Source of the DNA: Akkermansia muciniphila | GTDB lineage: Bacteria; Verrucomicrobiota; Verrucomicrobiia; Opitutales; Opitutaceae | NCBI GenBank assembly: GCA_945888375.1 | Contig: CAMCZZ010000002.1 | Location: 124,001 to 188,000 of the forward strand | Direction: 5' to 3' | Length of the DNA stretch: 64,000 nucleotides | Shown here: in pieces, positions 45,241-54,621 of the stretch | How positions within the stretch are numbered: the stretch's first letter is position 1 | How the letters are laid out: each line of letters begins with the position of its first letter | Made by a program: the position numbers and the translations under genes | The notes under the pieces: model-generated | Database searches by the model: none | Told to the model about the DNA's origin: nothing | Seen by the model: only the letters and a program-made list of their open reading frames with translations

Positions 45241-45318
45241 GGGGGTAAACCCGGGGCGAGTCCGTGCGCCTGCGCCCTTGCGCGAGCCGCTTTGTTGTTA
45301 TCTTGTTCCACTTTTTCC

Positions 45319-45918
45319 ATGAGCCAGAACGAATCCGCCCAACCGTCTCCCGCCCAACCGGACCCCGTGGTCGCCCCCGAGGCCGCCGCCCCCGCACCGG
45401 AACCCGCGCCCGCGCCGGCCGCTGATTTCGAAGCCAAACTCGCCGCCGCCAAGAAAGAGGCGGCCGATAACTACGAGCGCTACGTCCGCTCCGTCGCCGA
45501 CCTGGACAACTACCGCAAGCGCTCCGTCCGCGACCGCGAGGACGCCGCGCACCGCGCCGCCACCCGCATCCTCGAGGACCTCCTCCCGGTGCTGGACAAC
45601 CTCGCCCTCGGCCTGCAGGCCGCCAAGGCCCCCGGCGCCGACTTGAAGACCCTGACCGGCGGCGTCGAGATGGTCGGCCAGCAGCTCAAGAACGCGCTCG
45701 CCGGCCACGGCCTGGTCGAGATCGCGCCCCTCGGCAAACCCTTCGACCCCAATCTACACGAGGCCATCGCCCAGCAGCCGCACGCCGATTTCGCCGTCGA
45801 CCACGTCGCGGCCGTGGTGCGCACCGGCTACACCTTGAACGGCCGCCTCGTGCGCGCCGCCAGCGTCGTCGTGTCCACCGGCGCCCCTGCCGATCCCGCG
45901 GTCGGCGTGGTGGTCTGA
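45319..45918 (+). CDS. grpE: Nucleotide exchange factor GrpE
   Basis: 199 residues from ATG 45319 ([10 protein letters not shown]). A Pro/Ala-rich N-terminal tail of about 35 residues is followed by the long GrpE helix ([20 protein letters not shown]). The head domain has [29 protein letters not shown] and [20 protein letters not shown]. It works with DnaK and DnaJ in protein folding. dnaJ follows 50 bases downstream; dnaK is not in the window. Confidence 0.94.
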   Translation: MSQNESAQPSPAQPDPVVAPEAAAPAPEPAPAPAADFEAKLAAAKKEAADNYERYVRSVADLDNYRKRSVRDREDAAHRAATRILEDLLPVLDNLALGLQAAKAPGADLKTLTGGVEMVGQQLKNALAGHGLVEIAPLGKPFDPNLHEAIAQQPHADFAVDHVAAVVRTGYTLNGRLVRAASVVVSTGAPADPAVGVVV

Positions 45919-45968
45919 TTTCCCCTGCCCTGCGTCCGTTCTCTCTTTCAACCACGCCGCCCTCCGTC

Positions 45969-47126
45969 ATGGCCGAAGAAAATTATTACACCCTCCTGGG
46001 CGTCGAAAAAGGCGTCACGGAGGAGGAACTCAAGAAGGCCTACCGCAAGAAGGCCGTCCAATTCCACCCGGACAAAAACCCCGGCAACAAGGAGGCCGAG
46101 GAGATGTTCAAAAAGGTCTCCGAGGCCTACGAGGTGTTAAAGGATCCGCAGAAACGCGCCGCCTACGACCAATACGGCCACCGCGCCTTCACCCAGCAGG
46201 GCGGGGCCGGCCCGCGCGGGCCTGGTGCCGGGGGTGGCGGCTTCCATGATCCCTTTGATATTTTCCGCGAGGTCTTCGGCCAGCAGGGCGGGGGCGGCGG
46301 CGGAGGCGGTATTTTCGACCAGATGTTTGGCGGCGGGGGCGGCGGCTCGGATCGGGATGGCTCCGACCTGCGCTACGACCTCGAAATCACCCTCGAGGAG
46401 GCCGCCAACGGCACCGAGAAAGAGATCTCCTTCCGTCGTTTGCACGCCTGCGAGCGCTGCGATGGCTCCGGGGCCGAGCCCGGCTCAAAGAAGGTCACGT
46501 GCCCCACTTGCCGCGGCGCCGGCCAGATCCGTCGCAGTGGCGGTATCATCACCTTCGCCCAGGCCTGCCCGACCTGCGGCGGCGCCGGCCAGAAAATCGA
46601 AAAAGCCTGCACCGCCTGCCGCGGCGAGGGCCGCGTGCCCAAGGCCGCCAAGGTCAACGTCCGCATCCCCCCCGGTGTCGATACCGGCACGCGCTTGCGT
46701 TCCAGTGGCAACGGTGAATCCGGTCTCGCGGGCGGCCAAAACGGCGACCTCTACATCGTGTTGAGCGTGCGCGCCCACGAGCTTTTCGAACGCCAGGATG
46801 ACGACCTCTTCTGCGAGATCCCGATCAAGTTCACCCTCGCCACCCTCGGCGGCACGCTCGAGGTGCCGACCCTCTTCGGCAAGGCGACCGTGAAGGTTCC
46901 CGCCGGCACCCAGAGCGGCACCACTTTCCGGCTGCGCGGGAAGGGCATGCCCTCGCTCCGCCAGCGCGGGGCGCAGGGCGACCAGCTCGTGCGCGTCCAG
47001 GTCGAGGTCCCGACCAAGTTGAGTGCCGAGCAGGAAAAGTTGCTCAAGGAGTTTGCCCGGGTCAGCGGCGATGCCGACCACCCCACCGGGGCGAGCTGGT
47101 TCGAGAAGGCGAAAAAGTTTTTCTAG
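45969..47126 (+). CDS. dnaJ: Chaperone protein DnaJ
   Basis: 385 residues: J-domain with HPD in QFHPDKNPG (about 31-39), a Gly-rich linker with GGGGGGG runs (about 75-125), and the Zn domain with four repeats [24 protein letters not shown] and CTACRGEG. The C-terminal substrate-binding domains follow. It is a full-length type I DnaJ. Its stop overlaps the convergent MBL gene by 4 bases. Confidence 0.96.
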   Translation: MAEENYYTLLGVEKGVTEEELKKAYRKKAVQFHPDKNPGNKEAEEMFKKVSEAYEVLKDPQKRAAYDQYGHRAFTQQGGAGPRGPGAGGGGFHDPFDIFREVFGQQGGGGGGGGIFDQMFGGGGGGSDRDGSDLRYDLEITLEEAANGTEKEISFRRLHACERCDGSGAEPGSKKVTCPTCRGAGQIRRSGGIITFAQACPTCGGAGQKIEKACTACRGEGRVPKAAKVNVRIPPGVDTGTRLRSSGNGESGLAGGQNGDLYIVLSVRAHELFERQDDDLFCEIPIKFTLATLGGTLEVPTLFGKATVKVPAGTQSGTTFRLRGKGMPSLRQRGAQGDQLVRVQVEVPTKLSAEQEKLLKEFARVSGDADHPTGASWFEKAKKFF

Positions 47127-47983
47127 GCCGGTTCCGCCAACCGGGCGAAGGGGTTGTGCCCGCGCTCGTGACCGAGGGTGGTGAGCGGCCCGTGGCCGGG
47201 CGCCACCACCGTGTCGGGCGGCAGGTCGCGCCAGATCCGCGCCACCTGCTCGCGCAAGCGCCGGCCGCAAAAGTAGGCTCCGCCGATCGAGCCGGCGAAG
47301 AGCAGGTCCCCGCCGATGAGCAGGGGTGCCGCCTGGGCCGCGCCCGGGGCGCGCACGAGGTAGGCATTGTGCGCCTCGGCGTGGCCGGGCGTCGCGAGCG
47401 TCTCGATGTGGTAGCCCGCGCTCTCCATCCGCGCGCCGTCGCCGATGCCGGTCGCGCCGGCCACCTGTGCACCGACGGGGGCGAAGACCGGGGTGGGGCC
47501 GGAGAACCGCCGCACCTCGGCCAGGCCGCCGGTGTGCTCGGTCTCGTCGTGCGTCAGAAAAACCGCCGCCGCTCCGGGCACGCCCGCCGGCCACATGCGG
47601 CGCAGCCGGGCCGGATCGGGGCCGGTGTCGAAGAGCACGCCCGGCCCGCCCCGGCAGTCGCTCACGAGGTAGGCGTTGGCGGTGCCGAGTCCGTGGGGCG
47701 AGCGCAGGGCGTGCAGGCAGAAGGGCAGCCCGTGGATGGGGGGCAGCGGGTAGCGCCCGTCTGCCAGCTCGCGCAGGCCCACTGAGTTTAAATCCAGCGC
47801 GGCGGCCAGACGATCGATCTCGGCCGGGGCGAAGTCATAGCGGTAGTCGATCGCGTCGCGTATTTTTTCCGCCGGCACCCCGGCGCGAATGCCGAGGGCC
47901 TCCGGGCTCAGGCCGGCGTGACCGAGGGCCTTTTCCAGAACATCCCCCAGCTCGTCCTCCAGTGGTGCCTGTTCGATGACCAT
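47123..47983 (-). CDS. HTH-like domain fused to MBL-fold hydrolase
   Basis: 286 residues from the ATG at 47983. The first about 70 residues ([20 protein letters not shown], then [18 protein letters not shown]) look like a Cro/XRE-type HTH. The remainder is a metallo-beta-lactamase fold with [13 protein letters not shown] (HxxxxH instead of HxHxDH), [32 protein letters not shown] and VAPGHGPL. The first metal motif is altered: H-D-E-T-E-H lacks the second His. It is probably a glyoxalase-II-like hydrolase; the function is unknown. Confidence 0.78.
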   Translation of the reverse strand: MVIEQAPLEDELGDVLEKALGHAGLSPEALGIRAGVPAEKIRDAIDYRYDFAPAEIDRLAAALDLNSVGLRELADGRYPLPPIHGLPFCLHALRSPHGLGTANAYLVSDCRGGPGVLFDTGPDPARLRRMWPAGVPGAAAVFLTHDETEHTGGLAEVRRFSGPTPVFAPVGAQVAGATGIGDGARMESAGYHIETLATPGHAEAHNAYLVRAPGAAQAAPLLIGGDLLFAGSIGGAYFCGRRLREQVARIWRDLPPDTVVAPGHGPLTTLGHERGHNPFARLAEPA

Positions 47984-48063
47984 GCCTGCAAACAATGCAC
48001 CGGAGGCCCCGGGCTCAAACTTTGGTTTCGATTTCGTCCAGCCGGACCGGCACCGTGCCTTCC

Positions 48064-48642
48064 ATGGACGTTTCCCAACAAGAAATTCTCGATATCTTCA
48101 CCCGCACCCGCGCTCTGCTGCGCGGCCACTTCGTGCTCCGCTCCGGGCTGCACAGCGGGCATTATTTCCAATGCGCGCAGGTCTGCCAGGACATGGGCGC
48201 GGTCACCCGGCTGGCCGAGCTTTTGCTGATCAAGCTGCGGGGCGCGGGCGATCTCGGTTTCACCACCGTGCTCGCCCCGGCCATGGGTGGTCTGGTCATC
48301 GGCCAGGAGGTCGCCCGCCAGGCGGGCGCGCGCTACATTTTTGCCGAAAAGGAGAACGACCGCCTCGTGTTGCGGCGCGGGTTCAAATTCGCCCCCGGCG
48401 AGCGCGTGCTGGTGGTGGAGGACGTGGTCACGCGTGGTGGTCGGGTGCTCGAGGCCCTGGAGATCGTGCGCGCCGGCGGCGGCCATGCCGTGGCGGTGGC
48501 GATGCTCGTGGACCGCAGTGCGGGCGCGACGCGCTTTGCTTTACCCGCGCTCTCCCTGCTCGAGCTGAGTTTCCCCACCTTTCCCGCTGACCAACTCCCG
48601 CCCGAGCTGGCCGCCTTGCCGGTCGAGAAACCTGGAAGCTGA
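48064..48642 (+). CDS. pyrE: Orotate phosphoribosyltransferase
   Basis: 192 residues from ATG 48064 (MDVSQQEILDIFTRT). PRPP-binding motif VLVVEDVVTRGGRVLEAL (about 118-135), with SGLHSGHYFQCAQV and VLAPAMGGLVIGQEVARQ. It makes OMP from orotate and PRPP in pyrimidine synthesis. The frame stays open upstream but is non-homologous there. Confidence 0.93.
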   Translation: MDVSQQEILDIFTRTRALLRGHFVLRSGLHSGHYFQCAQVCQDMGAVTRLAELLLIKLRGAGDLGFTTVLAPAMGGLVIGQEVARQAGARYIFAEKENDRLVLRRGFKFAPGERVLVVEDVVTRGGRVLEALEIVRAGGGHAVAVAMLVDRSAGATRFALPALSLLELSFPTFPADQLPPELAALPVEKPGS

Positions 48643-48677
48643 GCCGGGATTTTCTCTGCGACTAATTACGCAACGGG

Positions 48678-50204
48678 ATGGTTTTTGCTCGGCGTGCGGC
48701 TTTGCTCACGACTTTTTCACTGATCGTGGCTTCACTCAAAATCCTCTTCGTTTCGCCCGAGGTTGAACCGTTCGTCAAAGTGGGGGGGCTGGCGGATATG
48801 GTCGGTTCCCTGCCCAAGGCCCTCGCCGCGCTCGGCCATGACGTGCGGGTGGTTTTCCCGGCCTACGGTGGCTTGCGGCTAGATTCCAGCTGGCGCGCCC
48901 GGCCCGATCCACTCGGCGTGGACGTCGGGGCCTCCGCCCATTGGGCGCGCACTTGGGAGAGCGTATTGCCCGACTCGCGAGTGCCCGTTTACGCGCTGGA
49001 GCACGAAGGGCTGTTCGGCCGCCCCGAAGTCTATTCCGGCCCCTGGGGCAACCACGCTGACAACGACCTGCGTTTCGCCTTTCTCTGCCGCGGGGCCTTG
49101 AACCTCTGTCTCCAACTCGGCTGGATCCCCGATGTAGCCCACGCCCACGACTGGACCACGGGCCTGCTGCCGGTGCTGCTCAACACCACCTTGCGTCACA
49201 CCCCGCTCGGTGGCGTGGCTTCAGTTTTCACCATCCATAACATGGAGCACCAGGGCTACGCCGACCGCCGTGTGCTCGCTTTCGCGCACATCCCGCCGGG
49301 AGAGTTCCGGCCCGACAGCACCGAGAGCGGCGGGTCGGTCAACCAGCTCAAGGCCGGGCTCTACCATGCGACCAAGCTCACTACGGTCAGTCCCACCTAC
49401 GCCGAGGAGATCAAGACCCCTGCCGGAGGCCACGGGCTCGATGCCGTGCTCCGTTTCCGCTCCGCTGACCTCGTGGGCATCCTCAACGGCATCGACGCCG
49501 CCGTCTGGAATCCGGCCATGGACCGCTTCCTCCCGCGCCCCTACGACCAGCGCTCGCTGGCTTCGGGCAAACGGGCGGCCAAGCTCGCCCTGCAGGAGCG
49601 CCTCGGGCTCGACGCCGATCCGCACATCGCGGTTTTCGGCGTGGTTTCCCGTTTCGCCGCGCAAAAGGGCCTCGACCTCATCGCCGAGGCGCTGCCGCAC
49701 ATCCTCGACCGCATGCACGTGCAGTTCGCCCTGCTCGGCTCGGGTGATCCCGGTCTGGAGCAGTCCTTCCGCTGGGCGGCGGAAAACTACCCGGGCCGCG
49801 TCGGCGTGCACCTCGGCTACGACAACGCCCTGGCCCACCTCATCCAGGGTGGATCCGACTTTTTCCTCATGCCCAGCCGCTCCGAGCCCTGCGGCCTCAC
49901 CCAGCTGTATGCGATGCGCTACGGCACTTCCCCGCTGGTGCGCGCCACCGGAGGACTGATCGACACCGTGGCGCAATACGTGGAAGGCAAAGCCGAGGGC
50001 ACCGGCTTTCGATTCCACGACGCCACCGCCCCCGCCCTCTACAACACCGTCGGCTGGGCCTGCGCCACCTACTACGACCGGCCTGACGAACTCCACGCCA
50101 TGCGCCTGCGCGGCATGGACCGCGATTTCTCCTGGGGCCCGAACGCGCGTCGCTTCGAGGAACTCTACGGCTGGGCAATTGCCGCCCGCCGCGCGGCGGG
50201 TTGA
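48678..50204 (+). CDS. glgA: Glycogen synthase (ADP-glucose)
   Basis: 508 residues from ATG 48678. The homologous part starts at LKILFVSPEVEPFVKVGGLADM, so the GTG at 48726 is the likelier start (492 residues). The ADP-glucose site is KVGGLAD, and other GT5 marks are HAHDWTTGLLPVLL, TIHNMEHQGYADRR, VSRFAAQKGLDL and PSRSEPCGLTQLYAMRYG. It extends alpha-1,4-glucan for glycogen. Confidence 0.93.
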   Translation: MVFARRAALLTTFSLIVASLKILFVSPEVEPFVKVGGLADMVGSLPKALAALGHDVRVVFPAYGGLRLDSSWRARPDPLGVDVGASAHWARTWESVLPDSRVPVYALEHEGLFGRPEVYSGPWGNHADNDLRFAFLCRGALNLCLQLGWIPDVAHAHDWTTGLLPVLLNTTLRHTPLGGVASVFTIHNMEHQGYADRRVLAFAHIPPGEFRPDSTESGGSVNQLKAGLYHATKLTTVSPTYAEEIKTPAGGHGLDAVLRFRSADLVGILNGIDAAVWNPAMDRFLPRPYDQRSLASGKRAAKLALQERLGLDADPHIAVFGVVSRFAAQKGLDLIAEALPHILDRMHVQFALLGSGDPGLEQSFRWAAENYPGRVGVHLGYDNALAHLIQGGSDFFLMPSRSEPCGLTQLYAMRYGTSPLVRATGGLIDTVAQYVEGKAEGTGFRFHDATAPALYNTVGWACATYYDRPDELHAMRLRGMDRDFSWGPNARRFEELYGWAIAARRAAG

Positions 50205-50235
50205 GGCAAGGATGCGGCAGGGCCCGCGGCCATGC

Positions 50236-50573
50236 TAGGTAGCGTCCGAAGAGTTCAGCAAAAAGGCGGGTCATGGTAGGTGGTTGGGAGACGAAACCTA
50301 AACCACCGAAACGAGGAACGAACCATGACCCGCCCGAAGCGAAACGATGAGACGATCAACCTAACGAAACAAGAACTGCTGCGAGTCCTCAGTGAGGACG
50401 ACGCGCTCAAGAAGCTGATGCAAAAGCTGCTCCAAGAAGTGCTCGAAGCGCAGATGGACGAGGCGCTGCTCGCCGGCAAGGGCGAGCGCACCACCGGCCG
50501 GCTGGGCTATCGCAGCGGTCACTACACACGGTCGCTCATCACCCGCGTGGGCAAGCTGGAGCTACGCGTGCCG
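50236..50573 (+). mobile_element. 5' fragment of an IS256-type insertion sequence
   Basis: The left end around TAGCGTCCGAAGAGTTCAGC precedes a transposase start; only about 340 bp of the element remain. The right end is missing. The break falls about 15 bases from the stop of the PATR/PEP-CTERM gene on the other strand. The exact left boundary is uncertain. Confidence 0.65.
50325..50573 (+). pseudogene. IS256-family transposase, N-terminal fragment
   Basis: 83 family-like residues (MTRPKRNDETINLTKQELLR to VGKLELRVP) match the start of IS256/Mutator-type transposases: the helical N-terminus and GYRSGHYTRSLITRVGKL. The frame then runs on into the antisense of the neighbouring gene. The DDE catalytic domain is absent, so it is inactive. 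Confidence 0.8.
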
Positions 50574-50587
50574 CCGGCTACCGGGGC

Positions 50588-52393
50588 TTACTTGGCGGCC
50601 TGGCGCTCGGAGCGACGGCGGCGCGAGGCGGCGAAGGCCAGGGCGGCGATGCCACCGAAGGCTGCGAACGAGGAGGGCTCGGGGATCGAGCTCGCGGTGA
50701 CGCCCAGCCAGCCCGTTCCGGTGAAGGAGGACAACTCGTAGGTCGCCCCGCTGCCGATGCCACCGTAGGTGCCGACGGCTTGGGAGGCGCCATTGATGAA
50801 GAGATAGGCGATGCTGTTCGTTCCCGAGAAGCCCAGATCCAACACGCTCCCGTCGAAGAGATTCACGTCCGCGCTAGAGTCGAGGAACGCACTGCTCAGG
50901 CTGAGGGTGCCGCCGTTGACGGTGATGTTACCGGTGAAGGTGTTGGCCCCAGACAGGGTCAGCACGCCCGTGCCGTTCTTGGTCAATCCGCCGCCGCCAG
51001 CACCCGCGATCAGGGCCTGGGCGATGGTCACATCGAAACCGTTGGTATCGATGATCGCGCCGCCGGACTTGACCACCGCGGACTGGCCGGCCCCACCGAG
51101 ATCGAAGAAAGCGGTGGTCGAACCAGCGGCCTTAAGCGTGCCGCCGTTGAAGTTAAACGTCGCGGTGCCGCCGTTATTAGTGGTCAGGATCTGACCGACA
51201 GTTAGCGTGCCGCCATTCAAGTTAAACTGATTGTTCGCGCCCGTGACGTTATTGTTCAGGTCGATCACACTGCCGGCCCCGCCGGTGATGGTGCCGGAGT
51301 CGAGGTTGACCGTGCCCGCCGCGGTGGAGTTTTGGGTGCTAAAACGGATGTCGGTGCCGGCGTTCAGATTGAGCGCTCCGCCGGTCACGTTGAGCGTGCC
51401 GGGGGCGGTGTCATACATGTTGACGACCAGCCAGCGCTCGACGGTGGAGCCCACGTTGACCGTGCCGCCAGCCTGGACGTTGACCTCGCCAAACGAGCCA
51501 CCTGAGCCGCTGCCGCCGCGCGAGACCACGAGGTCGGCCTCGGAGTTGAGCACGCCGGTGCCGCTGACGTTCAGCCGGGCGCGCGAGACGTCGGTGCCGT
51601 TGCCGGAATTAGCGAGGTTCACGAACGCAGCGTTGAGGGTGCCGCCGGTCACATTGGCGGTCGCCAGAGTGGAGAACCAGCGACCGAGTTCGAGACCTTT
51701 GGCGTTGATGGTGCCGCCCGATTGGTTGAGCGTGCCGGTGCTGCCCCAGGCGCCGACGTAGATCGCGAGATTGGGTGAGTTAACCGTGCCGTTGACCACG
51801 TTGAGCGTGCCGTTGGCCGGGCCGGAGGGATGGGAGCCCCAGCCCACGTTGATCGAAGACTGATACTGGCCCCAGCCGCTGAAATCTTGGTTCGAATTGG
51901 CCTGCAGGGTGCCCGAGGTGTTGACCGTCACGGTGCCCGTGCCGTTCTCGCCGTAAACAAACCCGCCCACCCAGAGCTTGCCGACCGTCAGATTACCGTC
52001 GCCGGTCAGGTTGTAGGTGCCGGTGCCGGTCTTGGTGCCGACAAACATCCAGTTGCCGTTGGTGCCGGAGGCGGCGAGCGCGAGGCTGCCGGAGCTCTGA
52101 TCGACACGACCGGAATTTCCGGCGCCGTCGCCGATAGAGAAGTCAACCGGACTGATGGTCGGGGAGCCGCTCAAGACCGCATAATTTCCGGTGGCGGTGT
52201 TAACGGTCAGTTTACCGGTGGGGCTGGAGGGGGAGGAGCTCCAGTTTCCTACGGCGTTCCAGTCCTGGCTGACCGCGCCCGTCCAGGTCGCATCAGCGTG
52301 GGCGGAGCAGGCGGCGGCGAGGGCGGTGGTTCCGAGCGCGAGGCGTCGGGAAAGCGCGTGACGATGTTTCGGGCGCGAGTTGGATGTATGCAT
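50588..52393 (-). CDS. PATR-repeat PEP-CTERM surface protein
   Basis: 601 residues: signal region (LALGTTALAAACSAHADATW, about 15-34), then many short beta repeats (GTLNVVNGTVNSPNLAIYVG, GTLNQSGGTINAKGLELGRW, TKNGTGVLTLSGANTFTGNI). The C-terminus SSIPEPSSFAAFGGIAALAF with ASRRRRSE is an intact PEP-CTERM sorting tail. It is an exported, probably cell-surface protein. Its 3' flank is replaced by the IS256 fragment, but the coding end is intact. Confidence 0.88.
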   Translation of the reverse strand: MHTSNSRPKHRHALSRRLALGTTALAAACSAHADATWTGAVSQDWNAVGNWSSSPSSPTGKLTVNTATGNYAVLSGSPTISPVDFSIGDGAGNSGRVDQSSGSLALAASGTNGNWMFVGTKTGTGTYNLTGDGNLTVGKLWVGGFVYGENGTGTVTVNTSGTLQANSNQDFSGWGQYQSSINVGWGSHPSGPANGTLNVVNGTVNSPNLAIYVGAWGSTGTLNQSGGTINAKGLELGRWFSTLATANVTGGTLNAAFVNLANSGNGTDVSRARLNVSGTGVLNSEADLVVSRGGSGSGGSFGEVNVQAGGTVNVGSTVERWLVVNMYDTAPGTLNVTGGALNLNAGTDIRFSTQNSTAAGTVNLDSGTITGGAGSVIDLNNNVTGANNQFNLNGGTLTVGQILTTNNGGTATFNFNGGTLKAAGSTTAFFDLGGAGQSAVVKSGGAIIDTNGFDVTIAQALIAGAGGGGLTKNGTGVLTLSGANTFTGNITVNGGTLSLSSAFLDSSADVNLFDGSVLDLGFSGTNSIAYLFINGASQAVGTYGGIGSGATYELSSFTGTGWLGVTASSIPEPSSFAAFGGIAALAFAASRRRRSERQAAK

Positions 52394-52620
52394 GTTGTCG
52401 AGGCGTGGGGTAGGTGCTTATGATGACAATCAATCCGGGCTGCCCCTTGGAGCACTTGAACGAAGCCTAGCAATCTGAGGGGTAGAGGGGGTGACAGGCT
52501 TTGCGACAGGAGCAGGTTACTGCTTTCGCGAAGCGTCTCCAGCTAACGTCGTGCCGGGGTTTGCGGTCAATAAATCGGCCTCCTGCGCGGACGATAAGTC
52601 AATAAATAGGTAAATATGGT
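52394..52620. promoter_or_regulatory. Gap between PATR gene start and repeat A
   Basis: 227 bp. GTCAATAAAT occurs at 52566 and 52598, and GTCAATA again at 52619, just before repeat A. The stretch should hold the minus-strand promoter of the PATR gene. I see no convincing promoter for the RHS gene. Confidence 0.35.
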
Positions 52621-53009
52621 CAATACCGATGGGGTCGCTCCGAGAAATGCAAAATCCGCCTGCCAACCCGCCCGCGGGCCAGCCCGCCGACCACGCCTAC
52701 GCCTACGATCTCGGAGGCAACCGGCGCGGCGAAGCCCGCGACGCCGCCGCCACCGCCTGGACGACCAACGGCCGCAACCAACTCGTCGCCGACGCCCCGG
52801 CCCTGCGGGTGCGGGCCGACTACAACGCCGCCCCGGCCGGCAACCGCGCCTGGCTGAACGGCCGGGAATTTGACCTCGATTCCGCGCACCGGCTCGACAC
52901 CGTCCATCCCATGGCCAGTGGCGAACAGACCCTTACGCTCCGCGCCGAGGATGCGAACACCGGCGGGGTGCTGCGCAAGAGCTGGCAAGTCACCGTGCCG
53001 GCCTTCGCC
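52621..53009. repeat. 389-bp direct repeat, copy A
   Basis: From CAATACCGATGGGGTCGCTC to GTGCCGGCCTTCGCC. It is near-identical to copy B at 54606-54994, with a constant 1985-base offset and thus no net indel. It encodes the N-terminal part of the RHS-type protein. Confidence 0.9.
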
Positions 53010-54119
53010 CCGAAGACCTTTGACTACGACGCCAACGGCAACCTCACCCGCATCACCCAGGCCGGCGTGGTGCTGCGTTTCCATAAATGGGACGCCCGCG
53101 ACCGCCTCATCGCGTGGGGTTCTAGCACCACCGTCGAGGGCCGTTTCCACTACGACAGCCTCGGCCAGCGTTACCGCGAAACCGACGGCGCTGGGGCCAC
53201 GGTGCGTCAATGGGTCTGGGATGGCGGCGCCCAGCCCTTGCAGGAACGCGACGCGAACGGCGCGGTGACGCGGCGCTTTTTCGGCCAGGGTGAAATGCGC
53301 AAGATCGGCGGCGCGGAAATCGCCCGCTACTACGCGAGAGACCACCTCGGCAGCGTCCGCGAGGTCGTCGATGGCAACAACGCCGTCGTCGCCAGCTACA
53401 CCTTCGACCCCTACGGCAGGAGGGTGAAATTGGCCGGGACGGAGAATTATGAAGTCGGTTTTACCGGTCATTACTATCATGCGGCGACGGGTTTGTATCT
53501 AACCCGTTTCCGCGCCTACGACGCCGACACCGCGCGATGGCTCAGCAGGGATCCGATTGGGGAAAATGGACCAGACGGGCCGAACTTGTATGCATATGTC
53601 CGCAACCGGCCTATCGACTATGTTGATCCAGATGGGCGCTGGGGCATCCCTGGTGCTATCGCCGGAGGAGTTGTTGGAGGGATTTCTGGAGCTATCAGCG
53701 GAGGGATTAGCGGTTATCTATCCGGGGGCTGGGGTAGCGCCTTAGCAGGTGGAATATCTGGCTCCATAGCAGGAGGGCTAACAGGGGCTGCCGTTGGTGC
53801 CGTGAACCCTTTCGCATCTAGCACAGCTGGTGCGGCGGCAGGTGGCGCTGTTGGCGGTTTTTTTGGTGACCTCGCTGGGCAAGCAACTGGGCATATGATG
53901 AGAACCGGAAACCCCAACTTGGATTGTTTTGAGCCGAATTATGCCTCTGCGGGATTATCGGCGGCAACAGGCGCCTTCGGTGCGGGTTTCGGTGCGTCAG
54001 CTGCGCGCGGAATGTCCGGACTTCCACACGCTCTTGCATCTGGTGCGGGAGAAATTGCTGTTTCGCCAGCAGCTGGAGTCTTGCAGGCAGCCGGCCCAAA
54101 CCTGTTCCCGTCGCCATGA
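52629..54119 (+). CDS. RHS-type orphan polymorphic-toxin-like protein
   Basis: 496 residues. YD/RHS repeats are visible (HAYAYDLGGNRR, FDYDANGNLTRI, FHYDSLGQRYRETDG, YARDHLGSVREVVD). The RHS core-associated end is RFRAYDADTARWLSRDPIGE with NLYAYVRNRPIDYVDPDG (about 320-337). A unique C-terminal module (about 339-496) is Gly/Ala-rich with GG-x-x-G zippers. It is far shorter than full RHS proteins and lacks a signal or upstream domain, so it is an orphan tip. The ATG at 52629 has no good ribosome binding site. The stop overlaps the next gene (ATGA). Confidence 0.78.
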   Translation: MGSLREMQNPPANPPAGQPADHAYAYDLGGNRRGEARDAAATAWTTNGRNQLVADAPALRVRADYNAAPAGNRAWLNGREFDLDSAHRLDTVHPMASGEQTLTLRAEDANTGGVLRKSWQVTVPAFAPKTFDYDANGNLTRITQAGVVLRFHKWDARDRLIAWGSSTTVEGRFHYDSLGQRYRETDGAGATVRQWVWDGGAQPLQERDANGAVTRRFFGQGEMRKIGGAEIARYYARDHLGSVREVVDGNNAVVASYTFDPYGRRVKLAGTENYEVGFTGHYYHAATGLYLTRFRAYDADTARWLSRDPIGENGPDGPNLYAYVRNRPIDYVDPDGRWGIPGAIAGGVVGGISGAISGGISGYLSGGWGSALAGGISGSIAGGLTGAAVGAVNPFASSTAGAAAGGAVGGFFGDLAGQATGHMMRTGNPNLDCFEPNYASAGLSAATGAFGAGFGASAARGMSGLPHALASGAGEIAVSPAAGVLQAAGPNLFPSP

Positions 54120-54403
54120 CGATAACTTGGTTGATATTGCTTGGTGTGCTTTTTGTATCATCCTTATTGATACATTACTGCGTAGGCTTAGTGCCTGAAC
54201 GATTCATTGCGCTAGCGTATGGATCGGGGATTTTGATGTTCCTTGGAGCGACTAGTTGGCTGGCTGTTATCTTTATTCGTCCGCAAGGCGGTGGAGCGGA
54301 GTTAGGGTTCGTTTTTTTAGCCATCTTTCTATCGTGGTGCGGGGGCGCGTTGATTTATCGCATGATGAAATTGAGCCAAAAAAATCGGGTAGAGAAACGT
54401 TGA
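54116..54403 (+). CDS. Small membrane protein, candidate immunity protein
   Basis: 95 residues with about three hydrophobic helices (about 4-24, 31-52, 62-84) and a basic C-terminus (KLSQKNRVEKR). Its ATG overlaps the RHS stop by 4 bases. Its GC is visibly lower than that of the RHS core. I do not recognise a family. Position directly after a polymorphic toxin tip and membrane location suggest immunity to a membrane-acting toxin. Confidence 0.6.
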   Translation: MTITWLILLGVLFVSSLLIHYCVGLVPERFIALAYGSGILMFLGATSWLAVIFIRPQGGGAELGFVFLAIFLSWCGGALIYRMMKLSQKNRVEKR

Positions 54404-54439
54404 ATCTTCCCCCTGAAACGCCCCCGCCGCGTTAAGATC

Positions 54440-54490
54440 CTCGCAGACTCGGCGGCACGTCTCGCGCCAGCTCTCCGCCGAGCCTGCGAG
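54440..54490. repeat. Inverted repeat with 16-bp arms
   Basis: CTCGCAGACTCGGCGG (54440-54455) and CCGCCGAGCCTGCGAG (54475-54490) pair with a single mismatch around a 19-base loop. No T run. It may be a REP-type palindrome related to the broken Y1 transposase downstream. Confidence 0.65.
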
Positions 54491-54560
54491 CTGTCACGAG
54501 CCCTGCTTGCTCCCTCGCTGCGCTCGGTCCGCTGGAGTGCAACCCCGCCCGGCCCGGCCC

Positions 54561-54580
54561 ACGGCGCAAGAATGCGCCGT
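54561..54580. repeat. Perfect hairpin before repeat B
   Basis: ACGGCGCA-AGAA-TGCGCCGT, 8-bp stem with a 4-base loop, sits just before the 18-bp tandem and repeat B. It could be an RNA end or the boundary of an inserted segment. Confidence 0.55.
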
Positions 54581-54585
54581 AGAGG

Positions 54586-54621
54586 CCCAATACCGATGGG
54601 GTGCCCAATACCGATGGGGTC
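54586..54621. repeat. 18-bp tandem duplication at the edge of repeat B
   Basis: CCCAATACCGATGGGGTG at 54586 is followed at once by CCCAATACCGATGGGGTC. Only the second unit continues into the 389-bp repeat. Copy A has a single unit. Confidence 0.8.
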
